64,000 nt of DNA, from NCBI RefSeq assembly GCF_019459225.1, contig NZ_JAIAZY010000003.1:62001-126000 (forward strand), in the 5' to 3' direction. Below, piece after piece: positions 17,859 to 26,792 of the stretch. How positions within the stretch are numbered: the stretch's first letter is position 1; each line of letters opens with the position of its first letter. The notes under the pieces were generated by a model that ran no database searches, was not told the DNA's origin, and saw nothing but the letters and a program-made list of their open reading frames with translations. The position numbers and the translations under genes are program-made. The stretch is from Bacillus sp. IITD106. GTDB lineage: Bacteria; Bacillota; Bacilli; Bacillales; Bacillaceae_C.

Positions 17859-17876
17859 CCCTCTCCAGCGGTTTTT
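17840..17876 (+). terminator. Terminator of the holin-like toxin gene
   Basis: AAAACCGC (17840-17847) pairs with GCGGTTTT (17868-17875). The left arm lies within the toxin reading frame, an arrangement often seen in this toxin family. Confidence 0.8.
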
Positions 17877-17939
17877 GGCGCTTGTGCCGACTTCCCAAGA
17901 AGGGAACCAGCTATCGCATGGCCGTTTCGATGTTATCAA

Positions 17940-18530
17940 CTATTTGCGAACCTTACAAATGTAAAACGAAAGACTCTCGTATGTTTCATAAGCCTCTTTA
18001 TCAATAATGAGATGATCAGATTGTGAGATTACCTTTTTAAAATCCTCGAATGATTTATTCTTTTCAAAATCCATGACCATTAAATAACCATTATCTTTCA
18101 ATAGGTTAAAACAACTTTTTAATACATTTTCATATTGTTTGGATTCTTCTAAAGTAGAACCAATAATTGTGACAATATTAAATTGATTTTCTTCCAGTGT
18201 CGTTTCTATAATATTTTCACAAATAACTTGAGAAGGATTTGGATGGCCTTCGATCTTTTGTCTGTAAGAAAAAATACTGCAAATATCTGGATTAATATCA
18301 ACGCTTGTCAAGGAGCCATTACCGTGTAAAAGATAGCCTAAATAATCATCCCATTCTCCGACCCCAATTCCAACGTTGCACACTTTAATCCCATCAAATA
18401 GAGTGAATTTCCTTTCGAAGTAATCTCGAGTAATATATTCAATGTATAGACTTCTAGGTGATAAATTCCATTGATATGCTTCCGGTTCTCTTAAATTTAG
18501 ATAGTATTGAAGTAAGTTTTCTTTGTTCAT
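17940..18530 (-). CDS. SAM-dependent methyltransferase, class I
   Basis: A 196-residue methyltransferase-like protein. Motif I reads CNVGIGVGEW (about 50-59), the acidic ribose-binding residue is in SLTSVDINPD, and NIVTIIGSTLEE corresponds to motif IV. The substrate is not deducible. AAAGGAAAAA precedes ATG 18530. It is monocistronic between the toxin locus and ptsG and has a lower GC content than pabABC, so it may be an accessory gene. Confidence 0.7.
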   Translation of the reverse strand: MNKENLLQYYLNLREPEAYQWNLSPRSLYIEYITRDYFERKFTLFDGIKVCNVGIGVGEWDDYLGYLLHGNGSLTSVDINPDICSIFSYRQKIEGHPNPSQVICENIIETTLEENQFNIVTIIGSTLEESKQYENVLKSCFNLLKDNGYLMVMDFEKNKSFEDFKKVISQSDHLIIDKEAYETYESLSFYICKVRK

Positions 18531-18712
18531 GCTATATTTTTCCTTTTTTATATTAATTTTAAACTGAGCTATGTTAATAGTCTATAATTGATTTTTTAAT
18601 CCTCTCAATAAATAATTGTGTTGCTTGAATATTTTTATTTTCTCGTTTTTGTATTAATTTAGCGATTTTTAGGGAATGTGATAATAGCATCTATTTTTTG
18701 AGGAGGACAAAG

Positions 18713-20779
18713 ATGTTTAAAAAGTTTTTTGGTGTATTACAAAGAATCGGTAAAGCACTTATGCTTCCAGTTGCAATATTACCAGCTGCGGGTCTGTTGC
18801 TTGCCTTTGGTAATGCTCTGCAAAATCCAGTTTTACTTGATCTAGCACCTTTTTTGGATGCAGCGTGGATTGCTAAAATAGCTTCCATTATGGAAGAAGC
18901 AGGTTCGATCGTATTTGGAAACTTGCCCATTCTATTTGCTGTAGGGGTAGCGATTGGATTGGCAGGAGGAGATGGCGTAGCGGGACTTGCTGCTATTGTT
19001 GGATACTTAATTATGAATGCGACGATGGGCACAGCTTTAGGTCTTACAACTAAAGGTGTTATTGAGGGGGGAGACCCGGCTTATGCGTTATTATTGGGAG
19101 TTCCATCGCTTCAGACAGGTGTATTCGGCGGTATTATCATTGGTGTATTGGCTGCCACTATGTATAATCGTTTCTTTAATATTGAACTCCCATCGTATCT
19201 TGGCTTCTTCGCTGGTAAAAGATTCGTGCCAATCGCCACAGCTGCTTCAGCAGTTGTACTAGGATTAATCATGATTTTTATTTGGCCGCCTATTCAAGAA
19301 GGATTGAATTCTTTTTCGAATTTTGTTCTAAACTGGAATCGCGCCGTATCGGCCTTAGTATTTGGTGTGATTGAACGCGCGCTTATTCCATTCGGCTTGC
19401 ATCATATTTTCTACACGCCTTTCTGGTTTGAATTTGGTACTTATGTGAATCAGGCTGGAGAAACGATCAGAGGGGACAATCCAATTTTTCAAGCGCAAAT
19501 AAAAGATGGAGTCAAGAATTTAACTGCTGGTACATTCATGACAGGTAAATATCCATTTATGATGTTTGGACTTCCGGCAGCCGCTCTAGCTATTTATCAT
19601 GAAGCAAGACCTGAAAGGAAAAAAATTGTGGCTGGGATAATGGGTTCTGCCGCATTAACTTCTTTCTTAACCGGAATTACGGAACCAATTGAGTTTTCAT
19701 TTTTATTTGTTGCCCCGCTATTATTTGCGATTCATACGATTTTTGCAGGTCTCTCTTTTATGACGATGCATTTATTAAATGTCAAAATTGGTATGACCTT
19801 TTCAGGCGGCTTGATCGATTATATTTTGTTTGGGGTAATCAATCCGCAAACTCATGCTTGGCTTGTCATTCCTGTAGGAGGAGTATTTGCAGTTATATAC
19901 TATTTCGGATTCCGTTTCGCAATCAGAAAGTTTAATCTTGCAACACCAGGAAGGGAAAAGGATGAAGGTACAAGTGAACAAGCAGCTCCGAAAGTTACCA
20001 ATGATCTGCCTTATGAAATTCTTCAAGCAATGGGAGGAAAAGAGAATATCTCTAATTTAGATGCTTGTATTACAAGACTTCGTGTTGAAGTAAATGATCA
20101 AAATCAAGTAGATAAAAATCGATTGAAGCAACTTGGAGCAGCTGGTGTGATGACGGTCGGAAATAATATACAAGCTATTTTTGGTCCTAGATCAGATAGT
20201 TTAAAGCATCAAATGTCCGAAATAATGAAAGGTAATTCTCCACGTCCAGTAAATACAACCTCTAGTCAAGAAATTGAAAAAGAGATTGAATTAACCGTTC
20301 CAGAAGCACTTCGAAATGACGTGACCGAAACGAAAATCGTTATTCCGATAACGGGTAGGTTGCTTCCAATTACTGATGTTCCCGACCCTGTTTTTTCTGG
20401 AAAAATGATGGGGGATGGATTCGCCATTAAGCCTGAAGATGGCAATATTGTTTCACCGGTAAATGGGAAAGTCATTAACGTGTTCCCTACAAAGCATGCG
20501 CTAGGATTATTAGCTGATAGCGGAAAAGAAATCCTTGTTCATATCGGGATTGATACGGTTAAGCTAAAAGGTGAAGGGTTTGAAGTATTCGTAAAAGAAG
20601 GGGATATTATTAAGGCTGGCGACCCATTAATGAAAGTAGATATTGACTTCATTAATCGTAATGCTACATCCAGCATAACTCCAATCGTATTTACTAATTT
20701 AGAGCAAAATCAAGAAGTGGTAATTGAAAAAACTGGCAGCGTCACAGCTGGTGAAGAAAACATCATATCAATTAATTAA
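18713..20779 (+). CDS. ptsG: PTS glucose transporter, EIICBA
   Basis: A 688-residue enzyme II that imports and phosphorylates glucose. Residues 1 to about 410 are the membrane EIIC domain (start [27 protein letters not shown], glucose-family block [15 protein letters not shown]). EIIB follows with the phosphorylated Cys in [16 protein letters not shown] at the C terminus carries His in [10 protein letters not shown]. Similarity to B. subtilis PtsG is high throughout. ATG 18713 has a strong AGGAGG; the frame open from 18698 has no site of its own. No GlcT gene or clear RAT antiterminator was seen just upstream. Confidence 0.92.
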   Translation: MFKKFFGVLQRIGKALMLPVAILPAAGLLLAFGNALQNPVLLDLAPFLDAAWIAKIASIMEEAGSIVFGNLPILFAVGVAIGLAGGDGVAGLAAIVGYLIMNATMGTALGLTTKGVIEGGDPAYALLLGVPSLQTGVFGGIIIGVLAATMYNRFFNIELPSYLGFFAGKRFVPIATAASAVVLGLIMIFIWPPIQEGLNSFSNFVLNWNRAVSALVFGVIERALIPFGLHHIFYTPFWFEFGTYVNQAGETIRGDNPIFQAQIKDGVKNLTAGTFMTGKYPFMMFGLPAAALAIYHEARPERKKIVAGIMGSAALTSFLTGITEPIEFSFLFVAPLLFAIHTIFAGLSFMTMHLLNVKIGMTFSGGLIDYILFGVINPQTHAWLVIPVGGVFAVIYYFGFRFAIRKFNLATPGREKDEGTSEQAAPKVTNDLPYEILQAMGGKENISNLDACITRLRVEVNDQNQVDKNRLKQLGAAGVMTVGNNIQAIFGPRSDSLKHQMSEIMKGNSPRPVNTTSSQEIEKEIELTVPEALRNDVTETKIVIPITGRLLPITDVPDPVFSGKMMGDGFAIKPEDGNIVSPVNGKVINVFPTKHALGLLADSGKEILVHIGIDTVKLKGEGFEVFVKEGDIIKAGDPLMKVDIDFINRNATSSITPIVFTNLEQNQEVVIEKTGSVTAGEENIISIN

Positions 20780-20791
20780 AATGAATAAAAA

Positions 20792-20830
20792 GAGTAGGCG
20801 CACTAATAATTTGTGCGCCTACTCATATTT
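20792..20830. terminator. Bidirectional terminator after ptsG
   Basis: GAGTAGGCGCAC (20792-20803) and GTGCGCCTACTC (20813-20824) form a perfect 12-bp stem with A-rich and T-rich flanks. It serves ptsG and the convergent small spore protein gene. Confidence 0.9.
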
Positions 20831-20990
20831 ATTTTGTATTTTTCTTCTTAGCGGCATTTTCTAACTTTGTTTTCGGTTCTTGAGCAAATTCCGTATCTTG
20901 TCCATATCCTTGAGGATTTACGCTATTCGCCTGCGTTCCTCTCGTATTTCCACCATCTTTTGCGTTTCTGTTGAGCTTAGTTTTACTCAT
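20829..20990 (-). CDS. Small acid-soluble spore protein, SspL-like (53 residues)
   Basis: A short gene on the minus strand with GAGGTGA before ATG 20990. The peptide starts MSKTKLNRNAKDGGN and ends with VNPQGYGQDTEFAQEPKTKL and ENAAKKKNTK. The PQG plus D/EPKTxLExxAKKxNTK tail matches my memory of B. subtilis SspL, and TEFAQEP recalls gamma-type SASPs. Such proteins load into the spore core. The lysine-, asparagine- and glutamine-rich, structure-poor composition fits. Confidence 0.7.
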   Translation of the reverse strand: MSKTKLNRNAKDGGNTRGTQANSVNPQGYGQDTEFAQEPKTKLENAAKKKNTK

Positions 20991-21110
20991 CACATTCACC
21001 TCATTTAGGATCTAATCTCGGTATATAAAATGAGTAAAAATGCCATGAATTATACATCATTTTTCAACTTTTCCATTTATGCTATTTTAAAAATAGCCGA
21101 GGCCAAATAA

Positions 21111-21698
21111 CTAGCCTCGATTGATGCTTTTTCTCTCAAATATTTTTGCAGAAAGAAGATAGGACAGGTAGAAAAGAACAATCGAAAATAATAAAGAAGG
21201 GTGGAATTGAATTAATGGAATTCCCGAAGAAGTTTCCCACATAGTCAAGCAAAAAATAAAGAAAAAAGGAATGAAAAAACTTGCTGGTCTGTAAATCAAT
21301 GCCAATGGCAGAAAAATAGACATAAATAATAATAGTAACAGAAATACGGTTAACAACAAATCAAAATGAAAAAATTCCATTTTCCAATCAATAAACAATC
21401 CAATAATCGTTGCACCCAATGTAGATAATAAAAATCCTACAAAAACAAGCAAATACTTAGCCCCTATATATTCATTCCGATTAATAGGTAAGCTGATAAT
21501 TTCTGGAAGTACCTTATCTTTTCTTTTAGGATCAATCGAACTTGCGGAAAGTGCAAATGTAAAATAGAGAATCCACATGTAATAAGGAGATTTAAAGCCA
21601 GGGTTCACTAGAAAAGCGAGAAAGAATACAAGCAAAACCAATATAATATATTCATGGAATTTGATACTTTTCAAATCTGCCTTTAAAAGATTAATCAT
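21111..21698 (-). CDS. ABC-2 type transporter permease
   Basis: A 195-residue membrane protein with about six hydrophobic segments, beginning MINLLKADLKSIKFHEY and ending LLSAKIFERKSINRG. Together with the upstream ATPase and the GntR-type regulator it forms a YtrA-type operon of the kind that answers cell-envelope stress. A second permease gene that should lie between it and the ATPase has been deleted internally (21711-21831). ATG 21698 has GAGGTGGAG upstream. Confidence 0.75.
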   Translation of the reverse strand: MINLLKADLKSIKFHEYIILVLLVFFLAFLVNPGFKSPYYMWILYFTFALSASSIDPKRKDKVLPEIISLPINRNEYIGAKYLLVFVGFLLSTLGATIIGLFIDWKMEFFHFDLLLTVFLLLLLFMSIFLPLALIYRPASFFIPFFFIFCLTMWETSSGIPLIQFHPSLLFSIVLFYLSYLLSAKIFERKSINRG

Positions 21699-21710
21699 AA
21701 CTCCACCTCT

Positions 21711-21831
21711 TTATAAGTCTCTCTTTTCGAAAATTTTTACTGCTAAAATAAAGTGAAGGTAGTAATATAAACGGAAAAAAGTAACCAAATATTTTTTGAG
21801 TATACAAATCTTTTAATATTAACGATTTCAT
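21711..21831 (-). pseudogene. Internally deleted ABC-2 permease gene
   Basis: ATG 21831 overlaps the ATPase stop (ATGA) and starts a permease-like MKSLILKDLYTQKIFGYFFP. After about 20 codons a shift of one base joins it to FILAVKIFEKRDL and a stop at 21711-21713, which matches the C terminus of the neighbouring permease (LLSAKIFERKS). The middle of about 170 codons is missing. The unshifted frame reads on to 21691 as a 46-residue peptide. This is a decayed paralog, not a small gene. Confidence 0.7.
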
Positions 21832-22694
21832 AGTGAATTTCCCCTAATTGTATAGTACATAATCGTTTCGAGAGTTGGACGTTCCACATGTAATTGACTG
21901 AGGAGTTGCTGTTCAATATGATCAAGCCCACTTACAAGAGCTTCAAAGCCGACACCTGTTTTTCTTCCGCCAATCAGATTCAATTTTTGAACATCACTCG
22001 CTAAACTATCTGGCCCTTTCAGTAAAAAATATTCCTCAAAAATCGGATCCTTTTCCTTGCTAAACACTATTTCTCCGTTATTAATAAATGTAATATAGTC
22101 CGCCACTTGATCTAAATCCGTAGTAATGTGTGTAGAAAAGAAGACGGATTTATTTTCGTCCTGAATAATATCAAGTAAAATATCTAACATTTCTCGTCTA
22201 AATACAGGGTCAAGACCCGCTGTTGGTTCATCTAAAATAATGAGATCAGGGTTATGTGATAAAGCCATCGCAATGGCAAATTTCATTTTCATTCCTTTGG
22301 ATAGAGATTTTATTTTTTTCTTCAAAGGTAAATTAAATGTTTCAATATAGTTGTAAAAAGTTCGATCATTCCAATTACGATAGAAAGGAGCAAGGATCTT
22401 TTTATTCTTTTCTATCGTTAGGTCATCGTAAAAATAACTCTCATCATATACAAATCCAATTCTTTGTTTAATTTCCTTTGTGTTTTCTTCATGAGTCATA
22501 CCAAATAATTTAACTACGCCAGCGTCAACCTTCACTAAATCCATCAAGCATCGAATCAAAGTACTTTTACCAGCACCGTTAGGTCCAATTAAACCCATAA
22601 TATATCCTTTTTTAGAATCAAAGGAGATGTTTTTTAGTTCGAAATCTTTAACCTTTTTGCTCACATTTTTGAGTTCAATAATATTTTCCAACAT
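21828..22694 (-). CDS. ABC transporter ATP-binding protein of a GntR-controlled operon
   Basis: The ATPase has Walker A GPNGAGKST, signature LSKGMKMKFAIAMALS, Walker B LIILDEPTAGLDP and H-loop FFSTHITTDLDQ. The C-terminal extension of about 80 residues is usual for this exporter class. Start choices are GTG 22700, overlapping the regulator stop, and ATG 22694 (MLENIIELKNVSK) with GAGGAG five bases upstream; the ATG is preferred. One of its two permeases is decayed, so the transporter may now work with the remaining one as a homodimer. Confidence 0.85.
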   Translation of the reverse strand: MLENIIELKNVSKKVKDFELKNISFDSKKGYIMGLIGPNGAGKSTLIRCLMDLVKVDAGVVKLFGMTHEENTKEIKQRIGFVYDESYFYDDLTIEKNKKILAPFYRNWNDRTFYNYIETFNLPLKKKIKSLSKGMKMKFAIAMALSHNPDLIILDEPTAGLDPVFRREMLDILLDIIQDENKSVFFSTHITTDLDQVADYITFINNGEIVFSKEKDPIFEEYFLLKGPDSLASDVQKLNLIGGRKTGVGFEALVSGLDHIEQQLLSQLHVERPTLETIMYYTIRGNSL

Positions 22695-22696
22695 CT

Positions 22697-23068
22697 TCAC
22701 TCCTCATACAGCACTGATAATATTTGTTTAATTTCATCTAGGCTTATATCAAATGCTTTGCTGTCATTAATTACGTCAATCAATTTTTCTTCAATCATTT
22801 TTAATTGCTTTTCTTTTAAAAATTCGTGATTTTGAGCAGCAACATATGAACCTTTCCCAGGGAATGTTTCAATAAAGCCTTCTAATTCCAATTCATCATA
22901 GGCTCGCTTCGTTGTAATCACACTAATTTGCAAGTCTTTTGCTAATTTGCGGATGGAGGGGAGGGCAGACTTTTCTTCCAAATCCCCACGCAAAATTTGT
23001 TCTTTAATTTGTTCTTTAATTTGAATATAAATAGGCTGTTCACTGCTATTTGAAATGATGACATTCAT
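22697..23068 (-). CDS. GntR-family transcriptional regulator, YtrA subfamily
   Basis: A 123-residue regulator with an N-terminal winged helix (PIYIQIKEQIKEQILRGDLEE, ALPSIRKLAKDLQISVITTKRAYDELELEGFI) and only a short C-terminal dimerisation helix, as in YtrA-type repressors. It heads the ABC operon and probably represses it. Its stop overlaps the ATPase GTG start. An AT-rich promoter region lies between it and the divergent aldehyde dehydrogenase gene. Confidence 0.88.
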   Translation of the reverse strand: MNVIISNSSEQPIYIQIKEQIKEQILRGDLEEKSALPSIRKLAKDLQISVITTKRAYDELELEGFIETFPGKGSYVAAQNHEFLKEKQLKMIEEKLIDVINDSKAFDISLDEIKQILSVLYEE

Positions 23069-23194
23069 TCGATCACCTGCCTGTTATAACTGTTATTAAC
23101 GAATATATACAATATGAACAGATTTGTCAACTGTGAGATTTATCTTTTGTTTTGCTATAGTAAAAGAAACGACATTGCAGATGAGGTGAATGGA

Positions 23195-24622
23195 ATGAAA
23201 ATTGGATTATTCATCGATGGAAGGTTTGAGGATGGGGAGAAAACATACGAACTGACTAATCCTTACAATGACGAAGTGATAGCAGAAGTTGCGGAAGGGC
23301 AGACTAAGGATATGGTCAAGGCAATCGGATCTTCTTATGAGGCTTTTCAAACATTGAAAAAAATGCCTTCAGTTGAAAGAGCCAACATCCTATTCGCCGC
23401 AGCCAGTTTGCTTGCTGAAAAAAAAGAAGAATTTGCAAAATTGATTACAGCAGAATCTGGAAAACCAATTTCAGCTTCTCGTGCCGAAGTGGATCGTTCA
23501 GTACAAACACTGCAATTTTCTGGGGAAGAGGCTAAGAAAATTGCAGGGGAATTTATTCCACTAGACGCAGCGGTTGGAGGTTCTGGACGAGATGCATATA
23601 CGATCTTTGAGCCGATTGGTGTCGTAGGAGCCGTCACACCCTTTAATTTTCCGCTTAATCTTGTCGTTCATAAGGTTGGACCTGCCATTGCATCAGGAAA
23701 TACGATCATTGTAAAGCCGGCTGAAAAAACTCCGCTTACCGCTTTGAAGCTGGCAGAGCTTTTTACAAAAGTCGGCTTGCCAGACGGAGTGTTAAATGTG
23801 ATTCCAGGAGATGGCGCAACCCTAGTTGGAGTCATGTTGGATGATAATCGTGTTCAAAAGATTTCTTTTACAGGGAGCCCTAGAGTTGGGAAGGAAATCA
23901 AAAATAAAGCGGGACTAAAAAGAATGACGCTTGAATTAGGCAGTAACTCAGCATTATATGTGGATGAATCCGTAGAGGACAACTTGGATGACATAGTAGA
24001 AAAGGCAGTTGTCGGAGCATTTAGTTACAACGGACAAGTGTGCATCCATACACAAAGAATTTATGTCCATGAACAAATCGCGGATAACTTTTTAGCGAAG
24101 TTTATTGAAAAGACAAAGAGGCTTAAATTTGGAGATCCAATGGATGAAGATACAGCTGTAACAGGAATGATAGATAAAAAATCACAAGCAAGGGTGCTTG
24201 AATGGGTCAAAGAAGCCGTTGATGGGGGAGCAAAACTGCTGTACGGAGGGGAAAGAAAAGAAAATGGAATCCTTCCAACAATCCTTACTGATGTCCAACC
24301 TACCGCAAAAGTTGCTTGTGAAGAAGTGTTTGGACCTGTTGTGATGGTTAACAAAGTGGCAAATGACCATGAGGCGCTGACATTAATGAATGATAGCCAA
24401 TATGGATTGAATGCGGGAGTTTTTACAAACAATTTAAAACAGGCATTTCATTTTGCCCATGAATTGGAAGTAGGGCAGGTTCTCATTAATGATGTCCCGA
24501 CATTACGCTTTGACAATATGCCATATGGGGGGATTAAATCGTCGGGCTACGGTCATGAAGGTGTAAAATATGCGATTAAAGAAATGACTCGAATGAAGAT
24601 GATCAGCATCCACTTTAAATAA
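23195..24622 (+). CDS. Aldehyde dehydrogenase (NAD(P)-dependent)
   Basis: A 475-residue aldehyde dehydrogenase. The catalytic cysteine is C283 in NGQVCIHTQR, the general base E247 in TLELGSNS, and K174 in IIVKPAEKTP with FTGSPRVG for NAD binding. The C-terminal block TLRFDNMPYGGIKSSGYGHEG is that of the GabD/lactaldehyde group. The frame extends upstream to 23114, but ATG 23195 with GAGGTGA is the natural start. Substrate unknown. A terminator follows immediately. Confidence 0.88.
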   Translation: MKIGLFIDGRFEDGEKTYELTNPYNDEVIAEVAEGQTKDMVKAIGSSYEAFQTLKKMPSVERANILFAAASLLAEKKEEFAKLITAESGKPISASRAEVDRSVQTLQFSGEEAKKIAGEFIPLDAAVGGSGRDAYTIFEPIGVVGAVTPFNFPLNLVVHKVGPAIASGNTIIVKPAEKTPLTALKLAELFTKVGLPDGVLNVIPGDGATLVGVMLDDNRVQKISFTGSPRVGKEIKNKAGLKRMTLELGSNSALYVDESVEDNLDDIVEKAVVGAFSYNGQVCIHTQRIYVHEQIADNFLAKFIEKTKRLKFGDPMDEDTAVTGMIDKKSQARVLEWVKEAVDGGAKLLYGGERKENGILPTILTDVQPTAKVACEEVFGPVVMVNKVANDHEALTLMNDSQYGLNAGVFTNNLKQAFHFAHELEVGQVLINDVPTLRFDNMPYGGIKSSGYGHEGVKYAIKEMTRMKMISIHFK

Positions 24623-24625
24623 AAA

Positions 24626-24652
24626 AGAGTTGTCCTTCATAGGGACAACTCT
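24626..24652 (+). terminator. Terminator of the aldehyde dehydrogenase gene
   Basis: AGAGTTGTCC pairs with GGGACAACTCT around the loop TTCATA directly after the stop codon. Confidence 0.85.
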
Positions 24653-24662
24653 GAAAGGAAAA

Positions 24663-24800
24663 TCAATCGAAATGATTAGGCGGCGCTTTGTCGACTCTTT
24701 TTATGGAATCCATATCCATTCCCGCTGTAATAAAATAAATGAGAAAAAAGGCAACGGATGCTAAAACTCCAAAAAGACAAAGAGTAACCCATAAATCCAT
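24663..24800 (-). CDS. Small single-span membrane protein A (45 residues)
   Basis: ATG 24800 is preceded by AAGGGAGGG. The peptide starts MDLWVTLCLFGVLAS, has one hydrophobic helix, and ends with a charged tail containing SIKRVDKAPPNHFD. It is homologous to the next small gene at 24986-25126: both share M-x-W, a G-L-x-S-x-A-x-F-L-x-Y-F-I core and an R-x-D-x-x-P-x-N-x-F tail. Family not recognised. Too short for usual gene finders but well supported by the pair. Confidence 0.65.
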   Translation of the reverse strand: MDLWVTLCLFGVLASVAFFLIYFITAGMDMDSIKRVDKAPPNHFD

Positions 24801-24942
24801 ACTCAATCCCTCCCTTGCTTATAAAATATATGCAAAAAAGAAGAGTAAATACTGTGAAGTGTTTATTATCTACCCTAATTCTAGGATGAGTAAACGAAAA
24901 ATTCAAACAATTTTTGTTGTTTATGGTTTTATTTGCAAAGAA

Positions 24943-24977
24943 AAAACCTCCCACATCATTAACGATGCGGGAGGTTT
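24943..24977. terminator. Terminator between the two small membrane protein genes
   Basis: AAACCTCCCACATC and GATGCGGGAGGTTT form a near-perfect stem with a six-base loop. It ends the transcript of the gene at 24986-25126. Confidence 0.85.
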
Positions 24978-24985
24978 GGTTTGAA

Positions 24986-25126
24986 TTATTGGTTGAAATT
25001 ATTTTGAGGTACTTCATCGATTCGTTCTGCGTCATCGGAGTTCATAGCAGAATTAATAAAGTACATTAAAAAAGCTGCGATTGAACCTAAAATGGCCATA
25101 ATTCCGATTAGGATCCAAGTTTGCAT
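24986..25126 (-). CDS. Small single-span membrane protein B (46 residues)
   Basis: ATG 25126 has AAGGGGG upstream. The peptide begins MQTWILIGIMAILGSIAAF, continues through LMYFINSAMNSDDAERIDEV and ends in NNFNQ. It is a paralog of the gene at 24663-24800, and a strong terminator separates the two, so each is its own transcript. One membrane helix with a short acidic tail is predicted. No known family recalled. Confidence 0.65.
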   Translation of the reverse strand: MQTWILIGIMAILGSIAAFLMYFINSAMNSDDAERIDEVPQNNFNQ

Positions 25127-25418
25127 GTGAATTCCCCCTTAAAATCTTTATATCATAAACATATAGAAAGTATTAATTTAATTATCTAAAACACTATTAT
25201 TAGTATAGTGGAGGAATGATAGATAATCAAAAGAAATTTGTATAATAATGCCTAATGCTCCCTTTTTTGTGTCAAAAATATGTCTATCAATCGCAAATAA
25301 AGGGCAGAAATTTCAGCCCACAAATACTTGACTCAAACAATTTAGTCTAAAGACTTTTCCTATAAACTGTTTTAATGTATAATAAATTTCGGTGTTTGAA
25401 ACAAATATACTTCAAGAT

Positions 25419-25491
25419 GGCTCCGTAGCTCAGAGGATAGAGCGTCGGTTTCCTAAACCGTGCGTCGCAGGTTCGATTCCTGCCGGGGCCG
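25419..25491 (+). tRNA. tRNA-Arg (anticodon CCU)
   Basis: A 73-base cloverleaf with acceptor arms GGCTCCG and CGGGGCC, the D arm TAGCTCAGAGGATAGAGC, anticodon CCT at 25452-25454, and the T arm CAGGTTCGATTCCTG. CCA is not encoded. A -10-like TATAAT lies about 40 bp upstream. It stands alone. Like many tRNA genes it could serve as an integration site, but no repeated 3' end was seen downstream in this window. Confidence 0.92.
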
Positions 25492-25622
25492 CTTAAATTA
25501 AACCAGTAATACCAAGGGGTTTACGGTTTATCGAATAGGATAGCAACCGCCCTAAATATGCCATTGCAAACATATTGCAAACCTTTAGTTTATAAAAGTA
25601 TCTTTTTATGACCAAAAATGGA

Positions 25623-25650
25623 GTCGCCGATTTTTTCGGCGGCTTCTTTA
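25623..25650. terminator. Terminator between tRNA-Arg region and AAA ATPase
   Basis: GTCGCCGA and TCGGCGGC-like arms pair around a T-rich loop and are followed by T residues on the plus strand and A residues on the other. The 180 bp between the tRNA and this hairpin contain no credible gene. Confidence 0.65.
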
Positions 25651-25674
25651 TTATATACGTTTTGAAGTAGCTGA

Positions 25675-26484
25675 TCATTCAAATTCATTCTTACGATCTT
25701 TGAAAAAGTCGTAGAAAAATCTTACATTTTCAAGTTCAGTCCATTTATATGTTCTCAAAAAGGGAGCATCAAGATTATAAATCTTAGCATCTAGTGTTCC
25801 CAACATAAATGGAGAATGTGTCGCTATAATAAACTGACAGTTAAAAAATCTTGCCAGCTTATTAATTTCTTCCGCAAGCTGAATTTGGTTTGTAGGTGAA
25901 AGAGATGTTTCAGGTTCATCGAGCAGGTATAATCCATTAGGGGCAAGATATTCAACAAATATCTGGATGGATGTCTCTCCATTAGAATACTTCTCATTGG
26001 CAAACTTCATAATCTCGATTTGTTTGTACAGCTGTGAAGAATGTTTCAACTTTTCCAACTGATCCTTAGTATGCCCCAATTTAGAGTGTTGGTACAGGTA
26101 ACCTTCCTTAAGAATGGCCTCCTGCTGAATCTTCTTGATCTCATATAAAATATCTTCGCTTTTGATGTACAGACTATTATGTGGTATTCGTTCTGACTCC
26201 CCGTCACTCATATTTTCACCTAGGCTGTATGAACAATCCAATATGTAATCTAACGGGTATTTGTTATAGCCATTATTTGTAAGTCCCTCAGCCCCTGTAA
26301 TATTCAGCTTGTTTGCTATTAAATTTAACAGAGTGGACTTGCCGGAACCGTTGTTACCATACAAAACGGTAATGTTATTAAAGACAAACACTTCCCCGGT
26401 TATTTTTCTAAACACATTGTAGGGATAGGCATTTGGATTCTTAACTGCATGAGGGGAAAGTTTAAAGCTTTTTAAATATATCAT
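25675..26484 (-). CDS. AAA/ABC-type ATPase, stand-alone
   Basis: A 269-residue SMC/ABC-like ATPase. Walker A is YGNNGSGKST, a signature-like YSNGETS precedes Walker B GLYLLDEPETSLSP, and the switch histidine is in FIIATHSPFMLGT. The middle is helical and charged. This architecture occurs in the AAA_21/OLD-like ATPases, several of which act with nucleases in phage defence, but here no nuclease or other partner is adjacent. The start is set at ATG 26484 (MIYLKSFKLSP) with AAGGAAGG; the longer frame to 26520 lacks a site. It lies next to a tRNA in a low-GC patch. Confidence 0.75.
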   Translation of the reverse strand: MIYLKSFKLSPHAVKNPNAYPYNVFRKITGEVFVFNNITVLYGNNGSGKSTLLNLIANKLNITGAEGLTNNGYNKYPLDYILDCSYSLGENMSDGESERIPHNSLYIKSEDILYEIKKIQQEAILKEGYLYQHSKLGHTKDQLEKLKHSSQLYKQIEIMKFANEKYSNGETSIQIFVEYLAPNGLYLLDEPETSLSPTNQIQLAEEINKLARFFNCQFIIATHSPFMLGTLDAKIYNLDAPFLRTYKWTELENVRFFYDFFKDRKNEFE

Positions 26485-26792
26485 ATGGATAAACCTTCCT
26501 TTTGGAAAAATGAATAGCAATAATCAATATTAATCATCATTTTACCACGTTCGCAGAAATAAAGAGCGAAGATTGAATTTATGTTGTTCAGCAACGCTTT
26601 TTCTTTTAAAGTGGAGGAATACCATAATCTATGAGGTAATATAAGTGTTAAATTAGACTAATCATACCGTCTCATCAACCTATTCGACTAAAGATAGCAG
26701 GTTAGTCAATATGAAGGACTTTCCTAATGATATACCGAATATTTAATGGACCATGAAACGTTAACAGTGAAATGCCTTAGGAGGAATAACAA
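26485..26792. other. Spacer without a recognisable gene
   Basis: This AT-rich gap separates the divergent AAA ATPase and Nudix genes. A small stem GTTG-TTCAG-CAAC near 26583 is the only structure noticed. It must hold both promoters, but no convincing -35/-10 pair was picked. Confidence 0.5.

Noticed and set aside
18540-18700. GlcT-type antiterminator site before ptsG
   Set aside because: No RAT-like imperfect palindrome overlapping a terminator could be identified in the leader.
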